Position numbers and translations under genes: made by a program | The notes under the pieces: generated by a model | What the model was told of the DNA's origin: nothing | Database searches by the model: none | Seen by the model: the letters and a program-made list of their open reading frames with translations, nothing else | Assembly (NCBI GenBank): GCA_011065065.1 | Contig: JAAKFL010000001.1 | Coordinates: forward strand, 1-60,948 | Reading direction: 5' to 3' | From: Chlamydiota bacterium | GTDB taxonomy: Bacteria; Chlamydiota; Chlamydiia; Chlamydiales; SLFE01 | DNA length: 60,948 nucleotides | Part shown: positions 16,725 through 25,429 of the stretch, one piece after another | How positions within the stretch are numbered: position 1 is the first letter of the stretch | How the letters are laid out: each line of letters starts with the position of its first letter

Positions 16725-17504
16725 ATGAGTAGTCGATTTATGAGTTTTATTATTTCAGTTATCTTGATCTTTTCCATATTATTGCCCGATTTTGCTTTTT
16801 CTGAAGTTGGAGTTGAGGGATATCAAAGCAGGAGAAAAATTTCTTCACAAGAGGCTGCTGAGTTAGAATCAGGATGCCATGATGATGAGACTTATTGGGA
16901 GGCCGAAAGTGTAGGTCCTGTTTGCGAAGCCTCTTCCCAGCCAGATGAGTCAGTTCACGTCAATCTAAAGCCACGAAGGGTCTCAGTGCCATCATCGCCG
17001 AGTCGAGAAGAAGTGGACTGTCCATATGTTTATGAAGAACCCTGCGAACCGATGCTTTACGAAGAGTGTAATGAACCCTGTGCTCCTTGTGGGAAAAAGT
17101 TTTTGTTTCCAATTGCAGCCACTGCTGCGGGATTGGCGATTGGGGCCGTTGAAGCGACAAATTGTCATAAAGGTTGTGATCCGCTTGCTGATCAGTTGGA
17201 TTTTGTGGTGACGATAACTTTAAGTCCTGATGAATCTGCTGCCAGTTTGGGTCTTGATATTCTTTTTCCTAATCTATCACTCCTTCAAGCACTTAGTTTC
17301 TCTTCGAGCTCATCTGGAACGTTCACTCAGACAAGCGTTTCCACTACCAATTTTGTGAGTGGTGATAATTTCACTGTTGATGTGACTGCTGAAAGTCAGG
17401 CGTCCAATTTGATTGTGAGTGGGAGGATTAACGGAGTGATCTTTGATACACAAACTGTTCCAAGTCCAAATACTTCAACAAATTTAACCTTTACGATTCC
17501 TTGA
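16725..17504 (+). CDS. Secreted cysteine-containing surface protein (fused form)
   Basis: A 259-residue exported protein. Its signal peptide (MSFIISVILIFSILLPDFAFS) is followed by a motif GVEGYQSRR...ESGCHD. Next comes a Cys/Pro/Glu-rich stretch (CEPMLYEECNEPCAPCGKK), an alanine/glycine membrane-like segment (IAATAAGLAIGAVEA) and a Ser/Thr-rich beta domain ending IFDTQT...LTFTIP. Its N-terminal part resembles the protein at 18044, and its C-terminal part the one at 18424. I chose ATG 16725 with GGAG upstream over an earlier TTG. The cysteines suggest disulphide cross-linking in the chlamydial envelope. No named family. Confidence 0.65.
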   Translation: MSSRFMSFIISVILIFSILLPDFAFSEVGVEGYQSRRKISSQEAAELESGCHDDETYWEAESVGPVCEASSQPDESVHVNLKPRRVSVPSSPSREEVDCPYVYEEPCEPMLYEECNEPCAPCGKKFLFPIAATAAGLAIGAVEATNCHKGCDPLADQLDFVVTITLSPDESAASLGLDILFPNLSLLQALSFSSSSSGTFTQTSVSTTNFVSGDNFTVDVTAESQASNLIVSGRINGVIFDTQTVPSPNTSTNLTFTIP

Positions 17505-17511
17505 GGTAGTC

Positions 17512-17976
17512 ATGAAAAGAGTCGTGCTTGTGAGACATGCTAAGCCCGAAAGTGCTGCATTTACGAATGACTCAGAAAGACCTTTGAGTGATGAAGGGCG
17601 TCAGGTTCATGAAAAGATCTCTCATGAATTGAGACAACAAAACATTGTGCCCACAAAAATTATAACCTCTCCTTTATTAAGAGCCAGGCAAACCGCTGAG
17701 ATTATGTCAAAAGTCTTTGATGGTGTTCCGATTCAGGAATCGGCGATTTTAGATGGAACGCATAGCGTAGATGAGATTGTTGAGACGATTGCAGACATGG
17801 AACATGGAGAAAGCATTTTTCTTGTAGGTCATGATCCGAACATGACCCAATTTGTCAATAAGCTCGGATCTGAAAAGGTAACGGAAGGGGTTCATAAGAG
17901 TGGGTGTGTCGTTTTTGATTTTCCGGATGAAATTTCCTTTGGGAAAGGGCAATACGTCGGATACATTCATCCGTGA
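17512..17976 (+). CDS. sixA: Phosphohistidine phosphatase SixA-like protein
   Basis: 154 residues, the usual SixA length. LVRHAK (residues 6-11) carries the nucleophilic His9. SPLLRARQTAEI is the second arginine block and VGHDPNM the second catalytic histidine. SixA removes phosphate from phosphohistidine in Hpr/Hpt-type carrier proteins. It begins seven bases after the surface-protein gene and is followed by the split surface-protein genes, so it may be cotranscribed with them despite having no clear functional link. GAGG lies before the ATG. Confidence 0.85.
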   Translation: MKRVVLVRHAKPESAAFTNDSERPLSDEGRQVHEKISHELRQQNIVPTKIITSPLLRARQTAEIMSKVFDGVPIQESAILDGTHSVDEIVETIADMEHGESIFLVGHDPNMTQFVNKLGSEKVTEGVHKSGCVVFDFPDEISFGKGQYVGYIHP

Positions 17977-18043
17977 TAATTTTCTTTCAATATATCGAAT
18001 TTTTTGGTAAAAGTATTTTTTTAGTCTTCAAATTGGTGTCGTT

Positions 18044-18406
18044 ATGTACAAGTACATTTTTATCTTAGTCACTGTTCTTCTACCACTTTCAGCATTTGCA
18101 GATGGTGGGGTAACAGGGTATCGGACTCAAAGACCGACTACAACTTCCAAAACTGTTGTGGAATCTGGTTGCCGTGATGCTGGCATGCGTTCCGAATTGG
18201 AAAATGTGGGAATTCCCAGGAAGGACCCGATAGAAATTGTGGTTCAATATGTTGAGCCAGATGATGAAGAAGTGGTTATGGCAGATGAGTTATTGATTCT
18301 GGATGCCGAAAGGTCTGTGCCGGCTGCAAAAGGGAAGAGAAGAGTGTCTCCCTCAAGATCATCGCTTTCTAATTCTCCCTTAAAACCAATAAGAGCCTCA
18401 AATTGA
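18044..18406 (+). CDS. Secreted protein resembling the N-terminal part of 16725-17504
   Basis: 120 residues: signal peptide (YIFILVTVLLPLSAFA), then GVTGYRTQR...ESGCRD...ENVG. This reproduces the spacing seen after the signal peptide of the fused protein at 16725. An acidic stretch (EPDDEEVVMADE) and a basic Ser-rich tail follow. The membrane-like and beta segments of the fused protein are absent here but present in the next gene, which starts 17 bases after this stop. Function unknown. Confidence 0.6.
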   Translation: MYKYIFILVTVLLPLSAFADGGVTGYRTQRPTTTSKTVVESGCRDAGMRSELENVGIPRKDPIEIVVQYVEPDDEEVVMADELLILDAERSVPAAKGKRRVSPSRSSLSNSPLKPIRASN

Positions 18407-18423
18407 ATGAAAGGAGTCCAGGA

Positions 18424-19053
18424 ATGTTCGGTCGTTTCGCAAAGTTTGTGTTTTTGACATTCGCTCTCTTCACAATGTCTCTCTCTGGTTACTCTGAATG
18501 GAGGGGCTATGAAGAGGACGGCATGTACATGGATGAGGAAGATCAAGAGTTAGTGGTTAAGCCTCTACCAAAAGGTTATCATCCTGTTTCTGACGAATGG
18601 CATGATACGACAAAGGGGCCTCCTTTGTGTAAATTTGTCATTCCTGCGGGAATCGCTGCCATTGGTTTGACAATTGGGGCTGTTAAGGCTCTGGAATGTG
18701 AAAATTGTGTTTATAAAACTGCATTGCAATTTACCGGTTCTTTTCAGGCCTCAACTGGTGGAGATACAACTTTGGTATTTAAGATTCTCTTTCCTGATAC
18801 TATTGTTTTTTATAATGATAGCCTTATTTCTGGAGATGCTACAGGGGGGGCAGCAGTCAATTTTTCAAGTGGAACGACCACGAGTTATAAGAGCGGAGAT
18901 ACATTTACAGTGAGTGTCATCAGCCTCAGTTCGACAGGTAGCAGTAGCCCAACAAATTTTACGGTTAATGGGCTCATAGCAGGCGTTATTTTTGATACGC
19001 AAAGTGCAACACCTCCGACAGGAACGACAACATTTACCTTCACCATACCCTAA
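18424..19053 (+). CDS. Secreted protein resembling the C-terminal part of 16725-17504
   Basis: 209 residues with their own signal peptide (FVFLTFALFTMSLSGYS). An acidic linker leads to CKFVIPAGIAAIGLTIGAVKALEC, aligned with the Ala/Gly segment of the fused protein, then a Ser/Thr/Gly beta domain with SGDTFTVSV, GVIFDTQS and FTFTIP endings shared with it. AAGGAG before ATG 18424 decides the start; a TTG at 18403 would overlap the previous gene. Having an independent signal peptide, it is a genuine gene rather than a frameshifted half. Confidence 0.65.
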   Translation: MFGRFAKFVFLTFALFTMSLSGYSEWRGYEEDGMYMDEEDQELVVKPLPKGYHPVSDEWHDTTKGPPLCKFVIPAGIAAIGLTIGAVKALECENCVYKTALQFTGSFQASTGGDTTLVFKILFPDTIVFYNDSLISGDATGGAAVNFSSGTTTSYKSGDTFTVSVISLSSTGSSSPTNFTVNGLIAGVIFDTQSATPPTGTTTFTFTIP

Positions 19054-19095
19054 TCAGCTTCTGGGAGTTCTGAGATTCTTTTTTGAAATATATCT

Positions 19096-19356
19096 TAAAA
19101 ATTTAACCGCGAAGATCGCGAAGATCGCGAAGATGCGCGAAGACTGGAGCCATTCATGGTGATTTTTCGATGGACGTGTCCGATTTGAAGCTTCGAAACG
19201 GAGTAGAGTTTACATTTTTAAATATTTTTTAAATTAGTTTTACTTCATATACATATAACCTCTTTACGCAGTAGGGTTTGAAAAAGATTAATTGAAATTA
19301 GTCTGTTTCTTCGCGCATCTTCGCGGTCTTCGCGATCTTCGCGGTTAAATTTTTTA
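19096..19356. repeat. GCGAAGA-family inverted repeat with 170-base interior
   Basis: The left arm (AAATTTAACCGCGAAGATCG, two more GCGAAGAT units, to about 19142) is complementary to the right arm at 19310-19356 (CTTCGCGCATCTTCGCGG...TCGCGGTTAAATTTTTTAA). The interior is AT-rich and codes for nothing evident. A partial copy of the left arm with its CATTCATGGTGAT neighbour is at 836-886. It occupies most of the 19054-19512 gap. Confidence 0.85.
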
Positions 19357-19433
19357 AGTCACGAAAATCCTTAATATATCTGGAAACGGACTCTGGTGAG
19401 ATATGTATAAAATATTCATACTCAATCACAAAT

Positions 19434-19471
19434 ACATCCTGTTCATCCTAGCTATCCTACTCATCCTGTTT
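19434..19471. repeat. AGGAT-family repeat, single arm
   Basis: CATCCTGTTCATCCTAGCTA followed by TCCTACTCATCCTGTTTT. It is the same word order as the left arms at 16470 and 44656, without a complementary arm nearby. Confidence 0.75.
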
Positions 19472-19512
19472 TCGGTTTGCAATCCTAAAAATAGTTCTTT
19501 ATATAGAAAGAT

Positions 19513-19803
19513 ATGAGGATAAAAGTAATTACAATCAGTGTGTTAGTGGCTTTATGCCTCGTGTGTTCCGAGACTAAAGCTGCGACGTTTGGGAAACCTC
19601 ACTGGAAGTCTTATTCCGAATGTACTGAAGAAGAGTATCATAAGTCTTTGCTAGTCAAAAGGAAAAGTCCTAAAGATGTCTTTTGCGGATTATTAAAACG
19701 CGTACGGCTGAGTTGCATAACATTTAAAAGTGCCATGGCAAAAGATGAAGTGCCGGGAGATAGCATGTATTTCATCAACCTTAACTTTTCTCACGAGTTT
19801 TAG
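19513..19803 (+). CDS. Small secreted hypothetical protein
   Basis: 96 residues with a convincing signal peptide (IKVITISVLVALCLVCSETKA, cleavage after TKA). The mature part has three cysteines and a basic centre. No family recognised. Only a weak GAAAGAT precedes the ATG. It ends 13 bases before the symporter gene and may be cotranscribed with it. Confidence 0.45.
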   Translation: MRIKVITISVLVALCLVCSETKAATFGKPHWKSYSECTEEEYHKSLLVKRKSPKDVFCGLLKRVRLSCITFKSAMAKDEVPGDSMYFINLNFSHEF

Positions 19804-19815
19804 CGGAGAGATCCT

Positions 19816-21327
19816 ATGACTGAATCACGAGATCGTTGGCCGTCAAAGACCATTTTCATCTTTGCAGCCATTGGATCTGCTGTGGGACTCGGAAATATTT
19901 GGCGATTTCCCTATCTCGTTGGAAAGTATGGGGGAGGAGCCTTTCTTTTTCCCTATCTCTTGTTATTATTTCTCTTCGGGATACCACTTCTTATTCTTGA
20001 ATTTTCGTTAGGACAAAAAATGCAGCAAGGGGCCGTTGGGGCCATGAAAAGAATTCGGAAGTCGTTTTCGGGCATTGGTTTAGGCGCTATCTGTTGTAGT
20101 TTTTTTGTCGCTTGCTATTACGCCGTTGTGATGGCGTGGTGCTTGTTATACTGCTTTTACTCCGTCAACATTGCATGGGGTGATGACCCCAGCACATTTT
20201 TCTTTGAAAATGTGTTACAGTCATCCAGTTCGCCTAATGAAATGTGGATGATTCCAACACATGTCTTGGCAGCTCTGGTGTTTGTTTGGGTTTGTGTCTA
20301 TTTTTGCATATGGAAGGGAGTCAGAAGCGTCAGCGCTGTCGTGACGATCACCATGCCTCTTCCCGTGATTCTCTTGATCATTTTACTGATTAGAGGAGTC
20401 ACTCTGCCCGGTGCCATGGATGGATTGATATATTATGTTAAACCTGACTTCCAAGCTCTTCTCAATACCGAAGTTTGGATGGCAGCTTTAACACAAATCT
20501 TCTTTAGCTTATCTGTGGGATTTGGAGTGATGATCGCCTATGGGAGCTACGAAAAAAAGACAAGCGATATCGTCAAAAGTGCTTACATCATAGCAGTGTC
20601 CGATGCGGCCATTGCCATTCTTTCTGGATTAGTTGTTTTTTCGACATTGGGTCATATGGCTTTGCAAAGTGGCGAATCGCTCGCAAAGCTTGCAGCATCA
20701 GGTCCAAGTTTGGCGTTTATTGTGTTTCCTAAGGCATTATCTTTGATACCAGGGGCCGCCTTCTTTTCGGTATTTTTCTTCTTAACCCTTTTGCTTTTGG
20801 GGATTGATAGCCTGTTTTCTCTTGTGGAAGCCATTTCGACAACTCTTCATGACCAATGGAGTTTTATACGAAAAGAGGACCTGACGCTTTATGTCTGTAC
20901 ATTCAGTTTTATTGGAGGACTCATTTTTACCACAACGGCGGGAATCTATTTTCTCGATATTTCCGATCATTTCATTACGATTTATGGAATTGTGACCGTC
21001 AGCCTTCTTCAATCTTTTGTGATAGGATGGGGGTATCCTGCAGGAAAATTGTGTGAATGGATCAATCAAGTTTCTGTGTGGAAGCTGTCGAAGTGGTGGT
21101 CATTTGCCATTCGTTATTTTGTACCTATCTGTTTAATTGTCTTGTTGTTTACCGCTCTTTATCGCGATGTGACGGTGCCTTATGGGGGTTACCCCAAATG
21201 GGCCATTATTATGATGGGATGGAGCACAATTTCACTGATGATTTTTTTAGGGTTAGTTTACTCCTTTATAACAACACGCAAAAAATCGACAAACCCTTTC
21301 CATGTGGACGATAAAAGTTATGACTGA
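19816..21327 (+). CDS. Sodium-dependent symporter (NSS/SNF family)
   Basis: A 503-residue inner-membrane transporter with about twelve hydrophobic segments, taking up amino acids or similar solutes with Na+. The signature first helix is clear: GSAVGLGNIWRFPYL then GGGAFLFPY (about residues 20-45), which holds the Na+ and substrate sites in LeuT-type carriers. FFSLSVGFGVMIAYGSY is the conserved TM6/7 segment. I recall Chlamydia CT231 as the same family. GGAGAG lies before the ATG. The stop overlaps the likely sdhC start by eight bases. Confidence 0.9.
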   Translation: MTESRDRWPSKTIFIFAAIGSAVGLGNIWRFPYLVGKYGGGAFLFPYLLLLFLFGIPLLILEFSLGQKMQQGAVGAMKRIRKSFSGIGLGAICCSFFVACYYAVVMAWCLLYCFYSVNIAWGDDPSTFFFENVLQSSSSPNEMWMIPTHVLAALVFVWVCVYFCIWKGVRSVSAVVTITMPLPVILLIILLIRGVTLPGAMDGLIYYVKPDFQALLNTEVWMAALTQIFFSLSVGFGVMIAYGSYEKKTSDIVKSAYIIAVSDAAIAILSGLVVFSTLGHMALQSGESLAKLAASGPSLAFIVFPKALSLIPGAAFFSVFFFLTLLLLGIDSLFSLVEAISTTLHDQWSFIRKEDLTLYVCTFSFIGGLIFTTTAGIYFLDISDHFITIYGIVTVSLLQSFVIGWGYPAGKLCEWINQVSVWKLSKWWSFAIRYFVPICLIVLLFTALYRDVTVPYGGYPKWAIIMMGWSTISLMIFLGLVYSFITTRKKSTNPFHVDDKSYD

Positions 21328-22243
21328 AAGTATCATTTCAAAAGAATTTTTCTGGCGGAGAATCCACTCTTTAGCAGGACTCTGGTTGATTCTATTTATC
21401 ATTGAGCATCTTTTAACCAACTCTCAATCAGCTTTATTTTTTGGAGATGATGGTCACGGATTCATCGATTCTGTCAATTGGATTCATGACTTGCCCTATT
21501 TGCCTGTGATTGAACTAGCAGTACTGGGGATTCCATTTTTAATCCATGGGCTTTGGGGAATCAAATATGCTCGCGAATCTCGAATTAACTCTACACGTAC
21601 AGATGGAGCTCAACCTGATTTAAGTCGGTACCGTAACAATCGGGCTTTTACCTGGCAAAGGGTCACCTCATGGTTATTGATTGTGGGTGTGATTGGTCAT
21701 GTGGTCCAAATGCGATTTATGGATTATCCCTCGGAATCTCAATTGGGATCAGAGCAATTTTATGTTGTCAGAATCACTGACGATTCTGGCCTGCCAACAC
21801 TTGCAGAAAGGCTCGATTTTAAGATTTACAATTCCCAAGACATTGCAACCTATATGAAAGAGATTGAACGACAACCGGTACAAGCGGGACCATTGGTTGA
21901 ACAGAAATTTCATCAACAAGAACAATGGCTTGAATTTTTAACGAGCAAGCCATTAAAAGGAAATCAAGTGATGGCTGTGGCGAAAGATTTTGGAACTGCC
22001 TCTTTGCTTACAGTTCGTGACACATTTAAAATGCCCTTGATGATTATTCTTTATACCTTGTTTGTGATTGCGGCTGGTTATCATGCGTTTAATGGATTGT
22101 GGACAGCGTTTATTACGTGGGGAGTGAACATCACGGAAAAAACGCAAAAAAGATTTAAGAATGTGACGAATGTCCTGATGCTCCTTGTCATTTTTCTAGG
22201 GTTAGCATCAGTTTGGTTAACTTACATTAATTTGCGTAACTAG
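21320..22243 (+). CDS. sdhC: Succinate dehydrogenase cytochrome b subunit
   Basis: A 307-residue membrane anchor of complex II, of the single-polypeptide type used by Chlamydia and Bacteroidetes. The first helix FFWRRIHSLAGLWLILFIIEHLL carries candidate haem histidines. Further hydrophobic segments lie around residues 70-90, 115-130, 230-255 and 280-303, giving about five helices. A soluble loop (about 135-225) is inserted between helices. ATG 21320 overlaps the symporter stop; an in-frame GTG at 21302 is possible. First gene of sdhC / small membrane protein / sdhA / sdhB, all on the plus strand with gaps of about ten bases. Confidence 0.88.
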   Translation: MTESIISKEFFWRRIHSLAGLWLILFIIEHLLTNSQSALFFGDDGHGFIDSVNWIHDLPYLPVIELAVLGIPFLIHGLWGIKYARESRINSTRTDGAQPDLSRYRNNRAFTWQRVTSWLLIVGVIGHVVQMRFMDYPSESQLGSEQFYVVRITDDSGLPTLAERLDFKIYNSQDIATYMKEIERQPVQAGPLVEQKFHQQEQWLEFLTSKPLKGNQVMAVAKDFGTASLLTVRDTFKMPLMIILYTLFVIAAGYHAFNGLWTAFITWGVNITEKTQKRFKNVTNVLMLLVIFLGLASVWLTYINLRN

Positions 22244-22252
22244 GAGGTTTTT

Positions 22253-22498
22253 ATGGAACTTAACGCAAAAGCATTTGGTCTCGCGGGAGGGATCTTATGG
22301 GGTGTCTCCATGTTTATCATGACATGGCTTAGTCTATGGACTGGTTATGGCGCTCTTTTTCTTGATGCTATGATGGGAATTTACCCAGGATTTGAGATCA
22401 GTCCTGTGGGAAGTTTCATTGGTTTAGCTTATGGATTTATCGATGGAGTTGTCGGCTTGTTCATACTCGGTTGGCTTTATAACCGCTTTAGATTTTAA
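22253..22498 (+). CDS. Small two-helix membrane protein inside the sdh operon
   Basis: 81 residues with two hydrophobic hairpins (AFGLAGGILWGVSMFIMTWL and the YGFIDGVVGLFILGWLYN end) joined by a short GIYPGFEISPVGS loop. Similar small proteins in other bacteria are, as I recall, listed as phage-holin-like, without experimental basis. AGGAGG precedes the ATG. Its place between sdhC and sdhA suggests an accessory or assembly role for complex II, or a passenger. Confidence 0.75.
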   Translation: MELNAKAFGLAGGILWGVSMFIMTWLSLWTGYGALFLDAMMGIYPGFEISPVGSFIGLAYGFIDGVVGLFILGWLYNRFRF

Positions 22499-22510
22499 GT
22501 TTAAGGTATT

Positions 22511-24397
22511 ATGACTCTTGAAAAACGTAAAGAGGTCATCGTTGTTGGCGGTGGCCTAGCAGGTCTTTCTGCGGCTTTAAAACTGGCGGAAAATGACTGT
22601 CATGTCCAAATTGTCTCATTGACAAAGTGTCGGCGGTCTCATTCTGTTTGTGCGCAGGGAGGTATCAATGCGGCGATGAATTTGATGGGGGAGGATGATT
22701 CTCCGATCATTCACGCCTACGATACTATGAAGGGGGGCGATTTCCTCGCCGACCAACCTGCAATTCTCGAAATGTGCCTGTGTGCTCCTTCCATCATCCG
22801 GATGATGGACCGGTTTGGTTGTGCCTTCAATCGGACACCGGAAGGAAATATGGACTTTCGTCGTTTCGGAGGAACTCTTTACAACCGCACAGCTTTCTGC
22901 GGAGCTACAACCGGACAGCAACTGATGTACTCGCTGGATGAACAGGTGCGGCGGCATGAAGCTAAGGGTGAAGTTGAAAAATTTGAAAACCACGAATTTT
23001 TGCGTTTGGTTCGTGATGAAAACGGAGTCACTCGTGGCATTGTCCTGATGGATCTGTTCAATCTTAAACTTGAAGTGCTCAAGGCCGATGCTGTGGTGAT
23101 TGCAACAGGGGGATTGGGCGTCCTTTTCAAAATGTCGACAAATTCAACCTTCTGTACGGGGGCTGCGAATGGAAGACTCTATCAGCAAGGCATGGAATAC
23201 GCGAATGGAGAATTCATTCAAATCCATCCTACTACGATTCCTGGAATCGATAAGCTGCGACTGATGTCCGAATCTGCCCGCGGTGAAGGGGGACGCATTT
23301 GGGTTTATGGGGATTCTTCGAAAACCATCACAACACCTGAAGGAAAAACGGTTCCTTGTGGAGAAACCGGAAAGCCATGGTACTTTTTGGAAGAGCTTTA
23401 TCCTGCATTCGGAAACCTTGTGCCTCGTGATATCGGAGCCCGCGAAATTCTCCGCATTTGCGAAAAAGGGTTGGGTGTCGATGGCAAAATGCAAGTGTAT
23501 CTCGATGTCACTGAATTATCCGATGAGAAAAAACAAAAGCTTGGGGCGATTTTAGAGATTTACGAGAAGTTTACCGGAGAAGATCCCCGAAAAATCCCCA
23601 TGAGAATTTTCCCCGGCGTTCACTATACAATGGGCGGAGGCTGGGTCGATTGGCCCGCGGTAGATGATCCCGACCGGTGGGAACGTTACCGTCAGATGAC
23701 CAATATTCCCGGATGTTTCAACATCGGAGAATCTGATTTCTCTTATCACGGATCCAACAGATTAGGCGCAAACGCTCTTCTTTCCTGCATCTACAGTGGT
23801 CTTGTGGTGGGAGTCGAAGTGCCCCGTTACATCGAGAACTTAAAAAAATCCACATCGGAACAACCTTTTCAAGAGGCCTTAGAAAAAGAAAAGGCTTTTA
23901 AAGAAGATTTGTTGTCTCGAAACGGATCAGAAAATATTTATCAGCTCCATGACCAACTTGCAGAAAAATTAGTCAATAATGCTACCGTAAAGCGCAATAA
24001 TGAAGACCTCGAAAAAACGCTCGACTTTATCAAAAAGATCAAGGAGCGTTATAAAAACATCACGATTCCTGATCAAAGTCGTTTTGCGAACAAGAGTTAC
24101 ATCTTTGCCCATCAATTTGATGCCATGCTCGATTTGGCGTTAATTATTGTGAAGGGAGCGCTCCTTCGTGATGAATTTAGGGGAGCTCATTTTAAAGAAG
24201 GCTTTAAAGAGCGGAATGATAAAAAATGGTTGAAACATACCATTGCCACCTATGACCCGTCCAAGGACGAACCTGTCATCTCGTACAGAAATGTCGACCT
24301 ACGTCACCTTGATCCGATACCACGAAACTACGTCAGTGCAAAAAAGGTGAAACCTACGCTGAATAATGTTCCGAATAATATTCAGCTGCCCATTTAG
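22511..24397 (+). CDS. sdhA: Succinate dehydrogenase flavoprotein subunit
   Basis: 628 residues; oxidises succinate to fumarate with covalent FAD on the cytoplasmic face of complex II. The dinucleotide fold is VVGGGLAGLSAALKLAE (residues 11-27). The FAD-linking histidine is in RRSHSVCAQGGINAA (His44). IHPTTIPG, SESARGEGG and FPGVHYTMGG are the active-site blocks, and GSNRLGANALLSCI the C-terminal FAD contact. Length and motifs fit the Chlamydia/Bacteroides class (CT592). Confidence 0.96.
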   Translation: MTLEKRKEVIVVGGGLAGLSAALKLAENDCHVQIVSLTKCRRSHSVCAQGGINAAMNLMGEDDSPIIHAYDTMKGGDFLADQPAILEMCLCAPSIIRMMDRFGCAFNRTPEGNMDFRRFGGTLYNRTAFCGATTGQQLMYSLDEQVRRHEAKGEVEKFENHEFLRLVRDENGVTRGIVLMDLFNLKLEVLKADAVVIATGGLGVLFKMSTNSTFCTGAANGRLYQQGMEYANGEFIQIHPTTIPGIDKLRLMSESARGEGGRIWVYGDSSKTITTPEGKTVPCGETGKPWYFLEELYPAFGNLVPRDIGAREILRICEKGLGVDGKMQVYLDVTELSDEKKQKLGAILEIYEKFTGEDPRKIPMRIFPGVHYTMGGGWVDWPAVDDPDRWERYRQMTNIPGCFNIGESDFSYHGSNRLGANALLSCIYSGLVVGVEVPRYIENLKKSTSEQPFQEALEKEKAFKEDLLSRNGSENIYQLHDQLAEKLVNNATVKRNNEDLEKTLDFIKKIKERYKNITIPDQSRFANKSYIFAHQFDAMLDLALIIVKGALLRDEFRGAHFKEGFKERNDKKWLKHTIATYDPSKDEPVISYRNVDLRHLDPIPRNYVSAKKVKPTLNNVPNNIQLPI

Positions 24398-24406
24398 GGG
24401 GTATTT

Positions 24407-25174
24407 ATGGCAGAGACATTCATACTAAAAATCTACCGGGGAACTCCTGGCAACCAATACTGGGAAGAGTTCGAGTTGGACCTCGTCCCCTTTGCCAATG
24501 TCATTTCATCATTGATGGAAATCGAAAAAAATCCGGTCAATCGAAAAGGAGAAAAAGTCGATCCTGTTGTTTGGGAGCAAGGGTGTCTAGAAGAAGTCTG
24601 TGGATCATGTTCAATGTTGATCAACGGTTATCCACGCCAAGCGTGCACCGCCTTGATCGAACCCATTATCAAAGAAACCGGAAACAACACGATTGTATTG
24701 GCTCCCTTCACAAAATTTCCCTTAGTGCGAGACCTCATTGTCGACCGCTCGATCATGTTTGATAATCTTAAAAAAGCGCATGCTTGGATTGATACCGACT
24801 TGACCTTTGATAGTGGCCCTGGGCCTCGTATCAGTCCCAAAGTCCAACAAGTCATGTATGCACTTTCTACATGCATGACCTGTGGATGTTGTTCAGAATC
24901 ATGTCCCAACGTCAATTCAAAAACCAAGTTTATGGGTCCTGCGCCTCTTTCGACAGTGCGTTTGTTGAATATGCATCCCATCGGGATGACGCAAAGGGGA
25001 GAGCGGTTGAATGCTTTGATGGAAGAAGGGGGCATTGCAGGTTGTGGTAACGCCCAAAACTGCGTCAAAGTTTGTCCCAAAGGAATTCCTTTGACCGATA
25101 GCATTGCCGAAATCGGCCGCGCTGTCACCATGCAGGCGCTGAGGAATATCTTTGGCAGGCCAGAGGACGAATAA
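24407..25174 (+). CDS. sdhB: Succinate dehydrogenase iron-sulfur subunit
   Basis: 255 residues passing electrons from FAD to the haem/quinone site. The N-terminal ferredoxin-like domain shows CLEEVCGSCSMLINGYPRQAC, but the [2Fe-2S] spacing must be read with the upstream residues. The C-terminal domain shows CMTCGCCSESCPN and CGNAQNCVKVCPKG for the [4Fe-4S] and [3Fe-4S] centres. Last gene of the operon; a repeat starts one base after its stop codon. Confidence 0.95.
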   Translation: MAETFILKIYRGTPGNQYWEEFELDLVPFANVISSLMEIEKNPVNRKGEKVDPVVWEQGCLEEVCGSCSMLINGYPRQACTALIEPIIKETGNNTIVLAPFTKFPLVRDLIVDRSIMFDNLKKAHAWIDTDLTFDSGPGPRISPKVQQVMYALSTCMTCGCCSESCPNVNSKTKFMGPAPLSTVRLLNMHPIGMTQRGERLNALMEEGGIAGCGNAQNCVKVCPKGIPLTDSIAEIGRAVTMQALRNIFGRPEDE

Positions 25175-25315
25175 GAAGCCGCAGATTCACACAGATTTTC
25201 GCAGTTAGATTAACGCAAAGATGATTGAGCAAGTCAGGCACGGACAACTTTGCTCCTTAGCGTCTTTGCCCCTTTGTGTTAATCTATCTGCGGCAATCTG
25301 CGTTCATCTGCGGCT
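25175..25315. repeat. Composite GCAGAT/GCAAAGA inverted repeat after sdhB
   Basis: The left arm, AGCCGCAGATTCACACAGAT then TAGATTAACGCAAAGATG, pairs imperfectly with the right arm (CTTTGCCCCTTTGTGTTAAT then CTATCTGCGG...TCTGCGGCT). It begins immediately after the sdhB stop. The rest of the gap to thyX (25316-25429) has no gene. Confidence 0.85.
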
Positions 25316-25429
25316 AAAATCCTTTGAACAAGTCGCTTACGACCTCCACCAAATTTTTCTTGAAACCTTAGATCCATTATGGCAACCTTGAATGTGCCCC
25401 TTAACGCTAATTGTTAAATAAGGTTCGTT

